In this document: positions 17,129 through 23,666 of the stretch, piece by piece
How positions within the stretch are numbered: the stretch's first letter is position 1
Layout of the letters: each line of letters begins with the position of its first letter
IMG/VR virus record: IMGVR_UViG_3300047440_000258
Coordinates: 1-34,530 of that record
Length of the DNA: 34,530 bases
Origin: a virus
Strand: one strand, 5' to 3'
The notes under the pieces: generated by a model
Databases searched by the model: none
Seen by the model: the letters and a program-made list of their open reading frames with translations, nothing else
Told to the model about the DNA's origin: nothing
Translations under genes and position numbers: made by a program

Positions 17129-17754
17129 ACGCGCCCCCGTTCTAACCACGCGGCAAGATCGCGCAGTTTGTGCTGCGATCCACGGGGAAGCACGCGCTGC
17201 GGATCGTACCCCGTTCGCGCAAGTCCGACGCCATCAGCGATCTCTCGCAACTCCTGCGGGCTTACGGGGCACACGTCGTCTGGTGGTGGTTCATCGCGCA
17301 CATGTTCGACAGCGTGGCCGTCTTTGGGTACGTTCCATTTGCGGGCGAAGTTCTTAGCCTGCTTCGCGTTCAGGTGATCGAGGATGGTGCGCGGATCGCC
17401 TCCGTGCCGCCAGAAGCCATCCATCGCCAGCATCGTTAAATCGATCCATTCTTCCAGATCGTGAGGCTTTCCCAGAACCTCATCCAGTTCCTTGCGGATG
17501 TGCTCCACGATGCCCTGCGTCCGCGTGCCATGCCCGAAAGTCTGCGCGGACCATTTCGACTGACGAACGAAATACTCAACGAATCCATCCGCGCGTGGCT
17601 CTGCCGCTTCCTCCTGCCCACCCCGTTGTGATTCGCGGAAGTGTACGCACCACGTCGCGTGTGGCCCTTCGTGGCGTACCGCCGCCTCCGATGCCACCAC
17701 GTTGCACCAGGGACATGCGGCCTTGGCGAGCTTCGGGTTAGTCTGCTGCGGCAT
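17125..17754 (-). CDS. DUF550 (MazG-like dATP/dGTP pyrophosphohydrolase-type) protein
   Basis: Of 209 residues, the first ~40 hold a Cys/His cluster (CPWCNVV...HATWCVHF) that may bind zinc. Residues ~58-150 match the DUF550 pattern: FVRQSKWSAQTFG, then HIRKELDEV, then EEWIDLTMLAMDG, ending NFARKW. The acidic residues E89, E92, E101, E102, D105 and D112 are placed like the metal ligands of all-alpha NTP pyrophosphohydrolases. The family is annotated as dATP/dGTP diphosphohydrolase; in phages such enzymes may adjust host nucleotide pools. A GGAGG site lies upstream at good spacing, within a 31-codon gene. Confidence 0.75.
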   Translation of the reverse strand: MPQQTNPKLAKAACPWCNVVASEAAVRHEGPHATWCVHFRESQRGGQEEAAEPRADGFVEYFVRQSKWSAQTFGHGTRTQGIVEHIRKELDEVLGKPHDLEEWIDLTMLAMDGFWRHGGDPRTILDHLNAKQAKNFARKWNVPKDGHAVEHVRDEPPPDDVCPVSPQELREIADGVGLARTGYDPQRVLPRGSQHKLRDLAAWLERGRV

Positions 17755-17850
17755 TTAACGCCTCCAAAATGCTACGACAAGTGTGCGTACCGCTACTCCA
17801 ATTAATAACCCAGAAATCCAGGCACACCATAGTCGTTCATTCGTGCTCAT
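17755..17850 (-). CDS. 31-residue single-TM micro-protein
   Basis: A complete frame whose ATG overlaps the upstream stop as ATGA and whose 3' end (GGAGGCGTTAA) provides the ribosome binding site of the DUF550 gene. The peptide (MSTNERLWCAW..., then ISGLLIGVAVRTLVVAFWRR) is one hydrophobic helix with a basic C-terminal end. Translation is supported by the coupling; a role as membrane micro-protein is inferred. Confidence 0.55.
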   Translation of the reverse strand: MSTNERLWCAWISGLLIGVAVRTLVVAFWRR

Positions 17851-18254
17851 TGTTTTTGTCTCTCGCCTCCCTCGCCCGCTGCGTTACCTCCGGCGTGCAG
17901 TTCGGATAGTTCCTTGAACCAGTGAAGATCCTTGACTTGCAGAACTCCGTCCGGGGATTTCCAGTCTCGCAAAGAGGCGATCAGCCCGAGCAGATCATCG
18001 TGCTTCCGCATCCAGCGGGTTTCGTTATCCAGCGTCAACTGTTGGAGTTTTTGTGCGCTCTCTCGCCGCTCCTGAAGGTTCTTGATCTTGGTCAACGCTT
18101 GCCCTAAAGCCGTGTATTGATTCTCCAGCAGATCCCGATCCTTAGGCGCGAGTGCTTTAAATGCATCGCTGCCGGGATCAAAGCAAAACTCTTTCAGCTT
18201 GGCGAGCGTAATTCGCTCCCAATCCGAAACCTCATCTTGATCGTGCTTGCCCAT
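17847..18254 (-). CDS. Helical/coiled-coil hypothetical protein
   Basis: The start at 18254 is chosen for its AGGAGA ribosome binding site at ~8 nt; a longer frame to 18359 would begin with a spurious basic stretch read inside the upstream gene. The 135-residue product is charged and helical with a probable coiled coil at ~45-90 (LENQYTALGQALTKIKNLQ), followed by WMRKHDDLLGLIASL. No cysteines or membrane segments. It overlaps the XRE gene by 23 nt and may partner with it, but this is only positional. Confidence 0.65.
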   Translation of the reverse strand: MGKHDQDEVSDWERITLAKLKEFCFDPGSDAFKALAPKDRDLLENQYTALGQALTKIKNLQERRESAQKLQQLTLDNETRWMRKHDDLLGLIASLRDWKSPDGVLQVKDLHWFKELSELHAGGNAAGEGGERQKQ

Positions 18255-18645
18255 TTTCCGTCTCCTTTGCGCTCTCCGGTTGGGGCGGCGTCTCGTCGAT
18301 AAAGCTAGACACGTTGAAATCATCAGGGCTAAAGTCGTCAGACCACTTCCGTAGTTCACTGAATGGTACGAATTTAACCGTCAAGGCGATATCAAAAGCC
18401 GATGCAATCCGTCGCAGCGTCTCTAGGTTAAACTTAGTCGCGCCGGGGCTTTCCATCAGGGCTATGCGGGGCTGACGCATCCCGCAGCGTTCTGCCAACT
18501 GTGCCTGCGTCCAACCTCGCGCCTCCCTCAATGCACGAATCTGAAATGGCAATCCAATGCTGATTTGGGAGGACACGAAGGCATCCCGATACTCCTTGTC
18601 ACCATGCTCCCGCGCCTGCCCAGCAGTGCGATCCTCGTTGGTCAT
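18232..18645 (-). CDS. XRE-family helix-turn-helix regulator
   Basis: The 137-residue protein has an XRE/Cro HTH at ~33-90: the recognition region reads LREARGWTQAQLAERCGMRQ, then PRIALMESPG and LETLRRIASAFDIALTVKFV. The FVPFSELRKW ending recurs in small phage and host HigA/XRE-like regulators. An AGGAGG site lies 9 nt before the ATG. It has no protease or integrase neighbour, so a role in lysogeny is not implied. A reasonable inference is that it represses one of the palindromic operators in this window, possibly the one at 22997-23020. Confidence 0.8.
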   Translation of the reverse strand: MTNEDRTAGQAREHGDKEYRDAFVSSQISIGLPFQIRALREARGWTQAQLAERCGMRQPRIALMESPGATKFNLETLRRIASAFDIALTVKFVPFSELRKWSDDFSPDDFNVSSFIDETPPQPESAKETENGQARSR

Positions 18646-18672
18646 TTGCGCTTCCTCCTAGTAGGGAGCACG

Positions 18673-18840
18673 TCAGTCTCGCTTCGATTCCACGTATGCT
18701 GCGGTAACTTCAGCCTGAACGTCTTCCAGCGTCACTCCTGGATACAAGAACGCTTCGAGGGCGTAATCGTAAACGCGATTTAACTTATCGCGCCTTGGAT
18801 CACGCAGCGGGCGCACGGGCGCGGGTGTTGTGTTGCTCAT
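18673..18840 (-). CDS. 55-residue hypothetical protein
   Basis: The ATG overlaps the stop of the upstream 34-codon gene as ATGA. The peptide is soluble and looks like a small helical unit (PLRDPRRDKLNRVYDYALEA, later VTLEDVQAEVTAAYVESKRD). No motif was recognised. Coupled start, sensible composition and absence of a competing frame support it. Confidence 0.55.
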   Translation of the reverse strand: MSNTTPAPVRPLRDPRRDKLNRVYDYALEAFLYPGVTLEDVQAEVTAAYVESKRD

Positions 18841-18941
18841 CGCTTTTCAATCTTTCCGCAGTATACGCAGCGCGTGGGTACATACATCCGATATGGCGTC
18901 CAAATGTGCCATCCGAGCCAGCAACGCATTATTTTTAACAT
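18837..18941 (-). CDS. 34-residue zinc-ribbon-like micro-protein
   Basis: The peptide is Trp-rich at its start (MRCWLGWHIWTPYRM) and ends in a Cys pair (RCVYCGKIEKR). It resembles the many short phage proteins with a CWLGWH...CxxCGK pattern, which are thought to bind zinc; the assignment is from memory of such peptides. It has a GGGGAGGGG ribosome binding site upstream, and its stop overlaps the next start as ATGA. Confidence 0.6.
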   Translation of the reverse strand: MLKIMRCWLGWHIWTPYRMYVPTRCVYCGKIEKR

Positions 18942-18944
18942 CAC

Positions 18945-19095
18945 CCTACCCCTCCCCACGCCCAGTTCCGCCAGCATAAAGAACCGTCTCCAGCCTCAAT
19001 AGCTTGGCGATGTTGCACAGCAGCGAGATTTTCCACCATCTGCCGATAAACTTTAGTTTCAAGTGAGCCTCCCACATACCTACCCCTCCCCACGC
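18945..19095 (-). repeat. 17-bp repeat: duplicated gene end plus ribosome binding site
   Basis: The same 17 bp occur at 18945-18961 and 19079-19095. On the minus strand each copy reads through a C-terminal RGEG, the TAG stop and a GGGGAGGGG site serving the following gene. It looks like a copied translation-initiation unit that links consecutive micro-genes. Confidence 0.8.
18946..19077 (-). CDS. 43-residue basic aromatic micro-protein
   Basis: The ATG lies 6-8 nt after GGGGAGGGG and 2 nt after the upstream stop. The peptide (MWEAHLKLKFIGRWWKISLL, then CNIAKLLRLETVLYAGG) is basic, aromatic and amphipathic, the type that lies on membranes. It is preferred to an overlapping 63-residue frame on the same strand, which lacks a ribosome binding site. 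Its end carries the duplicated stop-plus-binding-site block. Function unknown. Confidence 0.55.
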   Translation of the reverse strand: MWEAHLKLKFIGRWWKISLLCNIAKLLRLETVLYAGGTGRGEG

Positions 19096-19358
19096 TCGCT
19101 AGATTGTGCTGCTGGCTGCTCCAGTGCGGCATTAGCCTTGCGCCAGATTAGCGTCAAGGCTTGTTCGTCGTCCTCAGCGACTTGCGCCTCTCCACACGCT
19201 GCGGCACGTATCCATTGCAGCGCCGCGCGCAGCGCGTCACGTTCGTTGAGTAGGGCAGCTACCCGCTGGGCTTCCTCGATGAGTGGAAACTGCCCCAATG
19301 GATGGCCGTTCTCGCAAAGCAAGTCACTCTTAACGCCTCCAACGGTCCAGTTGCTCAC
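19080..19358 (-). CDS. Hypothetical early protein
   Basis: The 92-residue protein begins with a short beta-type stretch (MSNWTVGGVKSDLLCENGHP) and continues with an Ala/Leu/Arg-rich helical part (IEEAQRVAALLNERDALRAA) and a low-complexity end. The first part resembles small phage proteins carrying an ENGHPL-type motif; no function is known. Start and stop are both tightly coupled to neighbours (ATGA upstream, 2-nt gap downstream). Confidence 0.6.
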   Translation of the reverse strand: MSNWTVGGVKSDLLCENGHPLGQFPLIEEAQRVAALLNERDALRAALQWIRAAACGEAQVAEDDEQALTLIWRKANAALEQPAAQSSERGEG

Positions 19359-19831
19359 ATCCCCTCCTTTGGCTCCCCACGCAGCGCGGCGCGAAGGGCC
19401 TCATATGCCGTGAACCACACGATATCTTGCTCATCTCCCAGAGACATCAGATACCGCGCAGCGCTCTCCACGGCCCGCAAATACTCGATCAAGTCCAGGC
19501 ACTCCGGGAGTGCGGTGCGGGCGGCTGCGATGAACGCAGCATCTTCATCCTTGCGAATGCCGCCCTCTTCGTAGTCCCACTGTCCCGCGATTAAACCAGC
19601 CTCAGCGTCGTCTTGGCCGGTATACGGGCGATCCTGATGAACTTCGCGGTAGTCATCCCAACCGTGGTGACCGTACTCGCATTGGCCTTGGCCGTGCGGG
19701 AAATGCGGCAAAATACACTTGATCGTCGGCGAACCTTTCCGCCACGGCCCCGGCGTCGCCCGCTCGCACAGCTCCCGCAACTTCACGGTGTCCACCGGCT
19801 CACGCTTGGGCGCGGATGCGTCGGTGCTCAT
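19355..19831 (-). CDS. Ead/Ea22-like phage early protein
   Basis: The start at 19831 overlaps the upstream stop (ATGA) and gives 158 residues. The protein carries the family phrases LRELCERATPGPW near the N-terminus and DAAFIAAARTALPECLDLI in the middle, as in Ead/Ea22-like proteins of lambdoid and other phages. A His/Gly/Asp-rich insert (FPHGQGQCEYGHHGWDDY) lies between them. These proteins are encoded in early regions; their molecular role is not established. Low sequence complexity argues against an enzyme. Confidence 0.7.
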   Translation of the reverse strand: MSTDASAPKREPVDTVKLRELCERATPGPWRKGSPTIKCILPHFPHGQGQCEYGHHGWDDYREVHQDRPYTGQDDAEAGLIAGQWDYEEGGIRKDEDAAFIAAARTALPECLDLIEYLRAVESAARYLMSLGDEQDIVWFTAYEALRAALRGEPKEGM

Positions 19832-20094
19832 TTGGGGTTCCAATCCTCCGCGAATCTCGCGGCGACTACGGTTTCCATTTGTTCAGCGGTGATGTACTGG
19901 CCCGCGTATTCCTTGTCGCATTTATCGCGGATCTGATCTTCTAGCCATCGCGGGCACTCAGATGGCAGAACCAGCGAGCTATTCAGTTCCGCGAACGTGT
20001 GCGGCCCTGGATGCCCCGCCCGCAGAACGCAGCGAACTATTGGCTCAAGATGATAAGCGGCGGGCGCGGATGCGGGGATGGGTGGTTGGCTCAT
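19828..20094 (-). CDS. Hypothetical early protein
   Basis: The ATG at 20094 overlaps the upstream stop (ATGA); the product has 88 residues. After a Pro/Ala-rich start it has C-x7-HPGPH (CVLRAGHPGPHTF), a phrase common in small phage proteins with possible metal binding. A helical acidic C-terminal half follows (WLEDQIRDKCDKEYAGQY, AEQMETVVAARFAEDW). Family not identified. Confidence 0.6.
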   Translation of the reverse strand: MSQPPIPASAPAAYHLEPIVRCVLRAGHPGPHTFAELNSSLVLPSECPRWLEDQIRDKCDKEYAGQYITAEQMETVVAARFAEDWNPK

Positions 20095-20498
20095 CGCGGC
20101 TCCGTTTTTATCTGCGCTTCTACCCATGTCCGCATTCGCTTCCAGCGATGCTCGGGAGTCTCGCCATATCCCCCGCCTTCGTCGTTCTCGTAAACGATTT
20201 CCTGGGCGAGCTGGTGCGCGATATCGAAAGCAGCCGCTACCGATTCATGATCCTCCGGATCAATATCCTGCATGTTGATAGCGCGTGCCTTGCCTAGAGC
20301 GCCCAAAGCGCACACCTCGCCTTCGGGAGTCTCAAGTTCTTGCACTGTCAGCGACTTATCCGGCATCGCTTCCAGTGCCGCCAGCAGATCACGCAGCAGC
20401 TTCTGACCCCGAGCGCCACGGATAGCGGATGCTACCTGCCCGCGCCATCGAATGAGTGCCCACTCGTCCAAACAGTCGCTATATCCAGATCGACTCAT
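20091..20498 (-). CDS. Conserved phage hypothetical protein
   Basis: The 135-residue protein has a pattern I recognise from many temperate and lytic phages: MSRSGYSDCLDEWALIRWRG, an RGQKLLRDLLAALEAMPDK helix, then EVCALGALGKARAINM and a C-terminal ETPEHRWKRMRTWV. Function is unknown. It is soluble and mostly helical. An AGGAGG site inside an 18-nt leader, identical to the leader of the gene upstream, precedes it. Confidence 0.7.
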   Translation of the reverse strand: MSRSGYSDCLDEWALIRWRGQVASAIRGARGQKLLRDLLAALEAMPDKSLTVQELETPEGEVCALGALGKARAINMQDIDPEDHESVAAAFDIAHQLAQEIVYENDEGGGYGETPEHRWKRMRTWVEAQIKTEPR

Positions 20499-20505
20499 TT
20501 TGTAC

Positions 20506-20753
20506 CTATCCCTCCTGCCCCTTATCGCTTCCCCAGTGCGGCTGTGTCGTCATCGTCAACTCCCGCGAATAAAGCCCGTATGAGGTTGTCGGTCATCTCG
20601 CCTTCATGTTTTTTCTCGAAAGATTTAACCGCCTCGGATAGCCTTCCGAGGTTGTCAGGGGTTGCGCGCCACACAACGCTCCGCGCCACAGTGATTACCC
20701 GCTTTGTCTCCACGTCCAAATCAGCTAATCGCATGCTATCCCTCCTGCCCCTT
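20506..20753 (-). repeat. Duplicated 18-nt translation leader (20506-20523 and 20736-20753)
   Basis: On the minus strand both copies read AAGGGGCAGGAGGGATAG and place AGGAGG before the starts at 20498 and 20734. The upstream copy also supplies the C-terminal codons and stop of the 36-codon gene. Repeated leaders suggest duplication of an initiation unit. Confidence 0.85.
20522..20734 (-). CDS. Hypothetical early protein
   Basis: The start at 20734 follows AGGAGGGAT at suitable spacing and gives 70 residues; a longer frame to 20788 would lie inside the previous gene. The protein is acidic and helical (DVETKRVITVARSVVWRA, LSEAVKSFEKKHEGEM) with an Asp-rich end (GVDDDDTAAL). No family recognised. 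Confidence 0.6.
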   Translation of the reverse strand: MRLADLDVETKRVITVARSVVWRATPDNLGRLSEAVKSFEKKHEGEMTDNLIRALFAGVDDDDTAALGKR

Positions 20754-20846
20754 GCTAGATCCCGATAGCCAGCCCCGCTTCTGCGCAAATTCGCCAGCCC
20801 AGCCCCAGCAGGCGAGCACGATCAGGGCAACGCCGAGGGCCATCAT
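20736..20846 (-). CDS. 36-residue membrane micro-protein
   Basis: ATG overlaps the Bet stop as ATGA. The peptide has one hydrophobic helix (MMALGVALIVLACWGWAG) and a basic, Gly-rich tail. Its last codons contain the AGGAGG site of the next gene, so translation of the two is linked. Confidence 0.55.
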   Translation of the reverse strand: MMALGVALIVLACWGWAGEFAQKRGWLSGSSKGQEG

Positions 20847-22099
20847 GCCGCACCGCCTAGCGCCTTCAGGTCATGCCGTAGCGCCTCTAGTGGCTCGCTG
20901 GACAAATTCAGTACGTCATCGATGGATTCGCAGCCATGGTATCCCAGTAGGCCCTTGAACTTGCCCCCATATACGGATTCGGCTAATTCCATCTCGGCCC
21001 GCAGTTTCTTCTCCTCGATGATGCGCTTATGGAGCATGCCCATGTTCTTATAAATCTCGCGGCCCTTGTCGCGCGTCTCGATATCCTTGCTCGACTCGTA
21101 GCCGTAAGCCTTGAGGGTCTGATAGTATACCGAGTCATCGCCCGTAGCGGTCCGCAGCATCTCCTTCATGTTGGTCATGCCCTTGCGGATCTCGATGGAG
21201 TCGGCAGTGATCGGCGCTCGTTTTTTCGTTGGCGGCTTCGCCACTTGCTTTAGTACCGCATCCGTCTCCGCTACAGTAGCGGCGTGCCGCATCTCGATAG
21301 AAGTAATGGGGGATTTCACGGTTCGTTCCGCCTGCACGGGCAAATGTGCAGCGTCTATCCCCAAATTCGTTTGCGGCGGCTCATCCAGCATCTTAGCCGT
21401 CTCTACGATCAGCGCCTTATGCTGCTCGCTGGCCGTGCGCACGTCGGACTTCGCGGGGGCAACGTAAGGAGTAAGTCCATGTTCGGAAAGGATGGCTTTC
21501 TGCGCTTCTTTGGCTTCGTGTTGCTCGCTGGGTAGCTCCTCCTTGGTATAAAGGCCGCTCAACTCACGCGGGAAGGCACGGCGCAGAGCGAGGGATTCGG
21601 CGCACTTGGCAAGTTGGTTGGCTGGCATCTTAGACCACATGGAATTGGGCCGCTTCTCGTTGCCTTGTCCTGCCGTCTGTACATATTCGTCGTAGAGTGC
21701 CACCGCCCACAGCGGGGCCGTGAAGTCATGGCGCAGGATACCTACCCTGGCAGCTATCGGCGGCTCCTGGGCCGTCCAAACGTCTTTCCACTGCCCATCC
21801 TGGCCGCACCACTCGGGGCCAAGTTGACCGGCGTACTTGCCTGCACGCTCCGCGATCACCCGAAACCCATCGATGGTAGTCTCTGGTTTGCGCGTCACCA
21901 CCCATTGGCCGTTTACCTGGGAGCGCCGCTCGCTCAGGTAAATCTGGCGGGCGAACGGATCAAGCCCCGTGCGCTGGCAGTATTGCAGGAACATAGCCAG
22001 TTCATCGTTAGTGGTGCCCTTGGGGGCCACCTGAGACTTGATGATGTCTACCTGCTCCTGGGAGAACTGCGGCACGGCCATCAATGCGTTACTGCTCAT
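20843..22099 (-). CDS. bet: Bet/Redβ-type single-strand annealing recombinase with long C-terminal extension
   Basis: The first ~200 residues match the phage recombination protein Bet (RecT/Redβ superfamily): FLQYCQRTGLDPFARQIYLS, TTIDGFRVIAERAGKYAG, then WSKMPANQLAKCAESLALRR and AFPRELSGLYTKEE. Such proteins coat single strands and anneal them at replication forks. At 418 residues it is longer than the ~260-340 usual for the family; the extra C-terminal half (~residue 215 on) is helical and charged and may bind SSB or other replication proteins. No exonuclease of the Exo/RecE/YqaJ type is visible next to it. ATGA overlaps at both ends. Confidence 0.9.
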   Translation of the reverse strand: MSSNALMAVPQFSQEQVDIIKSQVAPKGTTNDELAMFLQYCQRTGLDPFARQIYLSERRSQVNGQWVVTRKPETTIDGFRVIAERAGKYAGQLGPEWCGQDGQWKDVWTAQEPPIAARVGILRHDFTAPLWAVALYDEYVQTAGQGNEKRPNSMWSKMPANQLAKCAESLALRRAFPRELSGLYTKEELPSEQHEAKEAQKAILSEHGLTPYVAPAKSDVRTASEQHKALIVETAKMLDEPPQTNLGIDAAHLPVQAERTVKSPITSIEMRHAATVAETDAVLKQVAKPPTKKRAPITADSIEIRKGMTNMKEMLRTATGDDSVYYQTLKAYGYESSKDIETRDKGREIYKNMGMLHKRIIEEKKLRAEMELAESVYGGKFKGLLGYHGCESIDDVLNLSSEPLEALRHDLKALGGAA

Positions 22100-22530
22100 G
22101 AATCCTCTCGTGCGCGAATGCTGATTCCGCCGTAGTAGCCATTGTGATTGTTGTAGCTGACCACCGTAAATGTTCCCTTGGTGGTTTTGACCTTAAGAAA
22201 TGCTGTTTCCTTGACCTCGTAATCGCTAGTCTCTATCGGCGCTGGCCCTTCGGCAACCTCAGCACCCTTTAGCTTGCTCCCGATATAGGGGGCAAGATCA
22301 TCGTCAGTATGCATATAGCGAGATTCACAGCAGGAGCGCGCATCGTCCAGAAGGAGCATCTTCGATCCATCATCGAACGTGAATCGCAACGCACCATCCC
22401 CGCCGTTGGCTTCGGGGTCCAGTACTAACGCCGCGATCTTCTTACCGATACACGCCTGAAACGCCTTAACGGACTCCTCATTGCCGCCAAGCAGAGAAAT
22501 CATGGCCCCAACGCCCAAATCCTTACTCAT
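22096..22530 (-). CDS. DUF7448-like protein
   Basis: The start at 22530 is 5 nt from GGAGG, and the product has 144 residues. The phrases LLLDDARSCCESRYMHTDDD, FLKVKTTKGTFTVVSYNNHN and GYYGGISI match, from memory, a widespread phage domain annotated DUF7448, with invariant Cys and His residues but no known activity. Its stop overlaps the Bet start, so it may have a role in DNA metabolism; that is positional inference. Confidence 0.7.
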   Translation of the reverse strand: MSKDLGVGAMISLLGGNEESVKAFQACIGKKIAALVLDPEANGGDGALRFTFDDGSKMLLLDDARSCCESRYMHTDDDLAPYIGSKLKGAEVAEGPAPIETSDYEVKETAFLKVKTTKGTFTVVSYNNHNGYYGGISIRAREDS

Positions 22531-22684
22531 CATCCCCTCCTGAAAAAATGGGCGCGCCCAATGGCAGTAGAACACGCCCCTGTTCGTCCTTCGTCACTAA
22601 AACCGTGACCACGTCCAGCATGAGGTTAATCTGCTGGTTGTACCGCTCCTGCTCTTTGAGCATCGCCTGCATCTCGGGGCTCAT
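22523..22684 (-). CDS. 53-residue helical micro-protein
   Basis: ATG overlaps the upstream stop as ATGA. The peptide has a helical first half (MSPEMQAMLKEQERYNQQIN, LMLDVVTVLVTKDEQG) and ends in an acidic tail; its 3' part contains the GGAGG site of the DUF7448-like gene. No family recognised. Confidence 0.55.
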   Translation of the reverse strand: MSPEMQAMLKEQERYNQQINLMLDVVTVLVTKDEQGRVLLPLGAPIFSGGDDE

Positions 22685-22974
22685 GTCAACCTCATCGCAT
22701 CCCGCACCTTATCGCGGATGGGTTGCTTCACATCGGCAGGCCAGCTTCCATAAGCCGGATCGCCGTAGTAGCAGCGGTTGTGGTAATACTCCTCGCTCAT
22801 GGCGTAGCCCAGCGCTTCCCCATCGGCAATCTCATCTTCTGAATACCCCGCCGCAAGGTATTCATTCCGGTAGCTGTACTGGCGATTCCAGCGCCACGCA
22901 ACTACGGCGATACGTTGTTCGCTGGTGGCAGCGGTAGCGATGGTTGCAAACGTTGGGGTGGTGGTTGTTGCCAT
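22681..22974 (-). CDS. First gene of the leftward early operon, unknown function
   Basis: The 97-residue protein has a Thr/Ala-rich N-terminus and a Tyr/Trp-rich core (VAWRWNRQYSYRNEYLAAGY, YAMSEEYYHNRCYYGDPAYG). No membrane segment. Its ATG lies 5 nt after a -10 box and no ribosome binding site exists, so translation should start at or next to the mRNA 5' end. As first gene after the early promoter it could be a host-takeover protein; family not identified. Confidence 0.65.
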   Translation of the reverse strand: MATTTTPTFATIATAATSEQRIAVVAWRWNRQYSYRNEYLAAGYSEDEIADGEALGYAMSEEYYHNRCYYGDPAYGSWPADVKQPIRDKVRDAMRLT

Positions 22975-22979
22975 GCCTA

Positions 22980-23008
22980 AGGATAGCCCAGTTCAGATAG
23001 TTTGTCAA
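22980..23008 (-). promoter_or_regulatory. Sigma70-type early promoter, leftward, leaderless
   Basis: Minus strand: perfect TTGACA (23008-23003), 17-nt spacer, TATCCT (22985-22980), then only 5 nt to the ATG at 22974. The expected transcription start falls on or beside the start codon. The -35 lies inside the palindromic operator. Confidence 0.8.
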
Positions 23009-23020
23009 ACTATTTGACAA
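22997..23020. promoter_or_regulatory. Palindromic operator shared by two divergent promoters
   Basis: Two overlapping perfect palindromes: ATAGTTTGTCAAACTAT (22997-23013, 8+1+8) and TTGTCAAACTATTTGACAA (23002-23020, arms of 8 around CTA). Both -35 boxes lie in the arms, so one bound dimer could block both early operons. The repressor is unknown; the XRE protein at 18232-18645 is one candidate. Confidence 0.75.
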
Positions 23021-23042
23021 GTTAATTTGTTTCACGTATAGT
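23014..23042 (+). promoter_or_regulatory. Sigma70-type early promoter, rightward, leaderless
   Basis: Perfect TTGACA (23014-23019), 17-nt spacer, TATAGT (23037-23042), then 6 nt to the ATG at 23049. This is the best consensus promoter in the window and also predicts a leaderless mRNA. Confidence 0.85.
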
Positions 23043-23048
23043 TACGGT

Positions 23049-23174
23049 ATGGCAAAACCCAAGGTTGGCCGTCCCGCAAAGATGACGCCATGCCCTTATT
23101 GTGACAAGCCGTTCAAAAGCCGGGAGTACTCTACTCATGTGATGCGTTGCCCTAAGCGGAAGGTGGCCGCATGA
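23049..23174 (+). CDS. 41-residue zinc-finger micro-protein, first gene of rightward early operon
   Basis: The peptide has a Lys/Arg-rich start (MAKPKVGRPAKM) and one finger with C15, C18, H30 and C34 (CPYCDKPF...STHVMRC), then a basic tail. This fits a small DNA- or protein-binding zinc finger. It is the first gene behind a strong promoter with no ribosome binding site, and its stop overlaps the next ATG as ATGA. It could be a regulator of the divergent operons or of host transcription; inference only. Confidence 0.7.
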   Translation: MAKPKVGRPAKMTPCPYCDKPFKSREYSTHVMRCPKRKVAA

Positions 23175-23362
23175 CGGATAGGCTCACGCTAAGCGAGAAG
23201 GCGGCAAGGCACTCCAACTACTTTAACTATGGGGCTGCCGAGAAGTTACTAAAGATGCAAGATAGGCCCGGTGAGGTTCGGGACGAAATTAGGGGTCGCC
23301 TTGAGTGGGCCTACAAGTGCGGCTACCGCAAGGCGAAGGCAGAGGCGAAGAAATCCGCATGA
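23171..23362 (+). CDS. Small basic helical early protein
   Basis: The 63-residue protein is Lys/Arg/Ala-rich with two helices (AARHSNYFNYGAAEKLLKMQ and VRDEIRGRLEWAYKCGYRKA). No motif recognised. ATGA overlaps at both ends. Confidence 0.6.
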   Translation: MTDRLTLSEKAARHSNYFNYGAAEKLLKMQDRPGEVRDEIRGRLEWAYKCGYRKAKAEAKKSA

Positions 23363-23496
23363 AGGCATTCCCCGTCGATCACCTCTTACCGCGCAGTCGC
23401 TGCCAGTCGCTTAAGCTGCTTCTGACGCCGCAGCCGCCCCGCTTACCATGGTTCGTGAGGACGCTAGGATGGCTGGAGCGTGCGCTATGGCTGTGA
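23359..23496 (+). CDS. 45-residue micro-protein
   Basis: The ATG overlaps the upstream stop (ATGA). The peptide is basic and Leu/Pro-rich (MKAFPVDHLLPRSRCQSLKL, then PRLPWFVRTLGWLERALWL) with a hydrophobic, Trp-rich end that could touch the membrane. Coupling is the main evidence; it overlaps the next start by 10 nt. Confidence 0.45.
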   Translation: MKAFPVDHLLPRSRCQSLKLLLTPQPPRLPWFVRTLGWLERALWL

Positions 23497-23666
23497 AGAA
23501 ACCAGCGGCGAAGGATATTCAACTTATCGGGCTGACCCGCGAAGAACTCGTTTGGTGCGCCACGGCTCTCGACAAGGTAGATCTAAGCATGGCTGGAGTT
23601 TCGCCTGCCGCCCAAGAGCTTTTAAAGATTAAGCTATTGAATCGTGCTCGGGAGGCTGGCCGCTAA
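23487..23666 (+). CDS. 59-residue hypothetical early protein
   Basis: The ATG at 23487 follows GGAG at a fair distance and is preferred to an in-frame GTG-region start at 23448. The product is a compact helical unit (LIGLTREELVWCATALDKVD, SPAAQELLKIKLLNRAREAG). Its last base is shared with the next ATG. No family recognised. Confidence 0.55.
   Translation: MAVKKPAAKDIQLIGLTREELVWCATALDKVDLSMAGVSPAAQELLKIKLLNRAREAGR

Noticed and set aside
18232-18645. Evidence for lysogeny from the XRE regulator
   Set aside because: No integrase, excisionase, attachment-site pair or partition gene is visible; a lone XRE protein does not show a temperate lifestyle.
18941-19132. 63-residue minus-strand frame
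   Set aside because: It lacks a ribosome binding site and starts inside the upstream gene; the 43-codon frame 18946-19077 has GGGGAGGGG at good spacing and a protein-like sequence.
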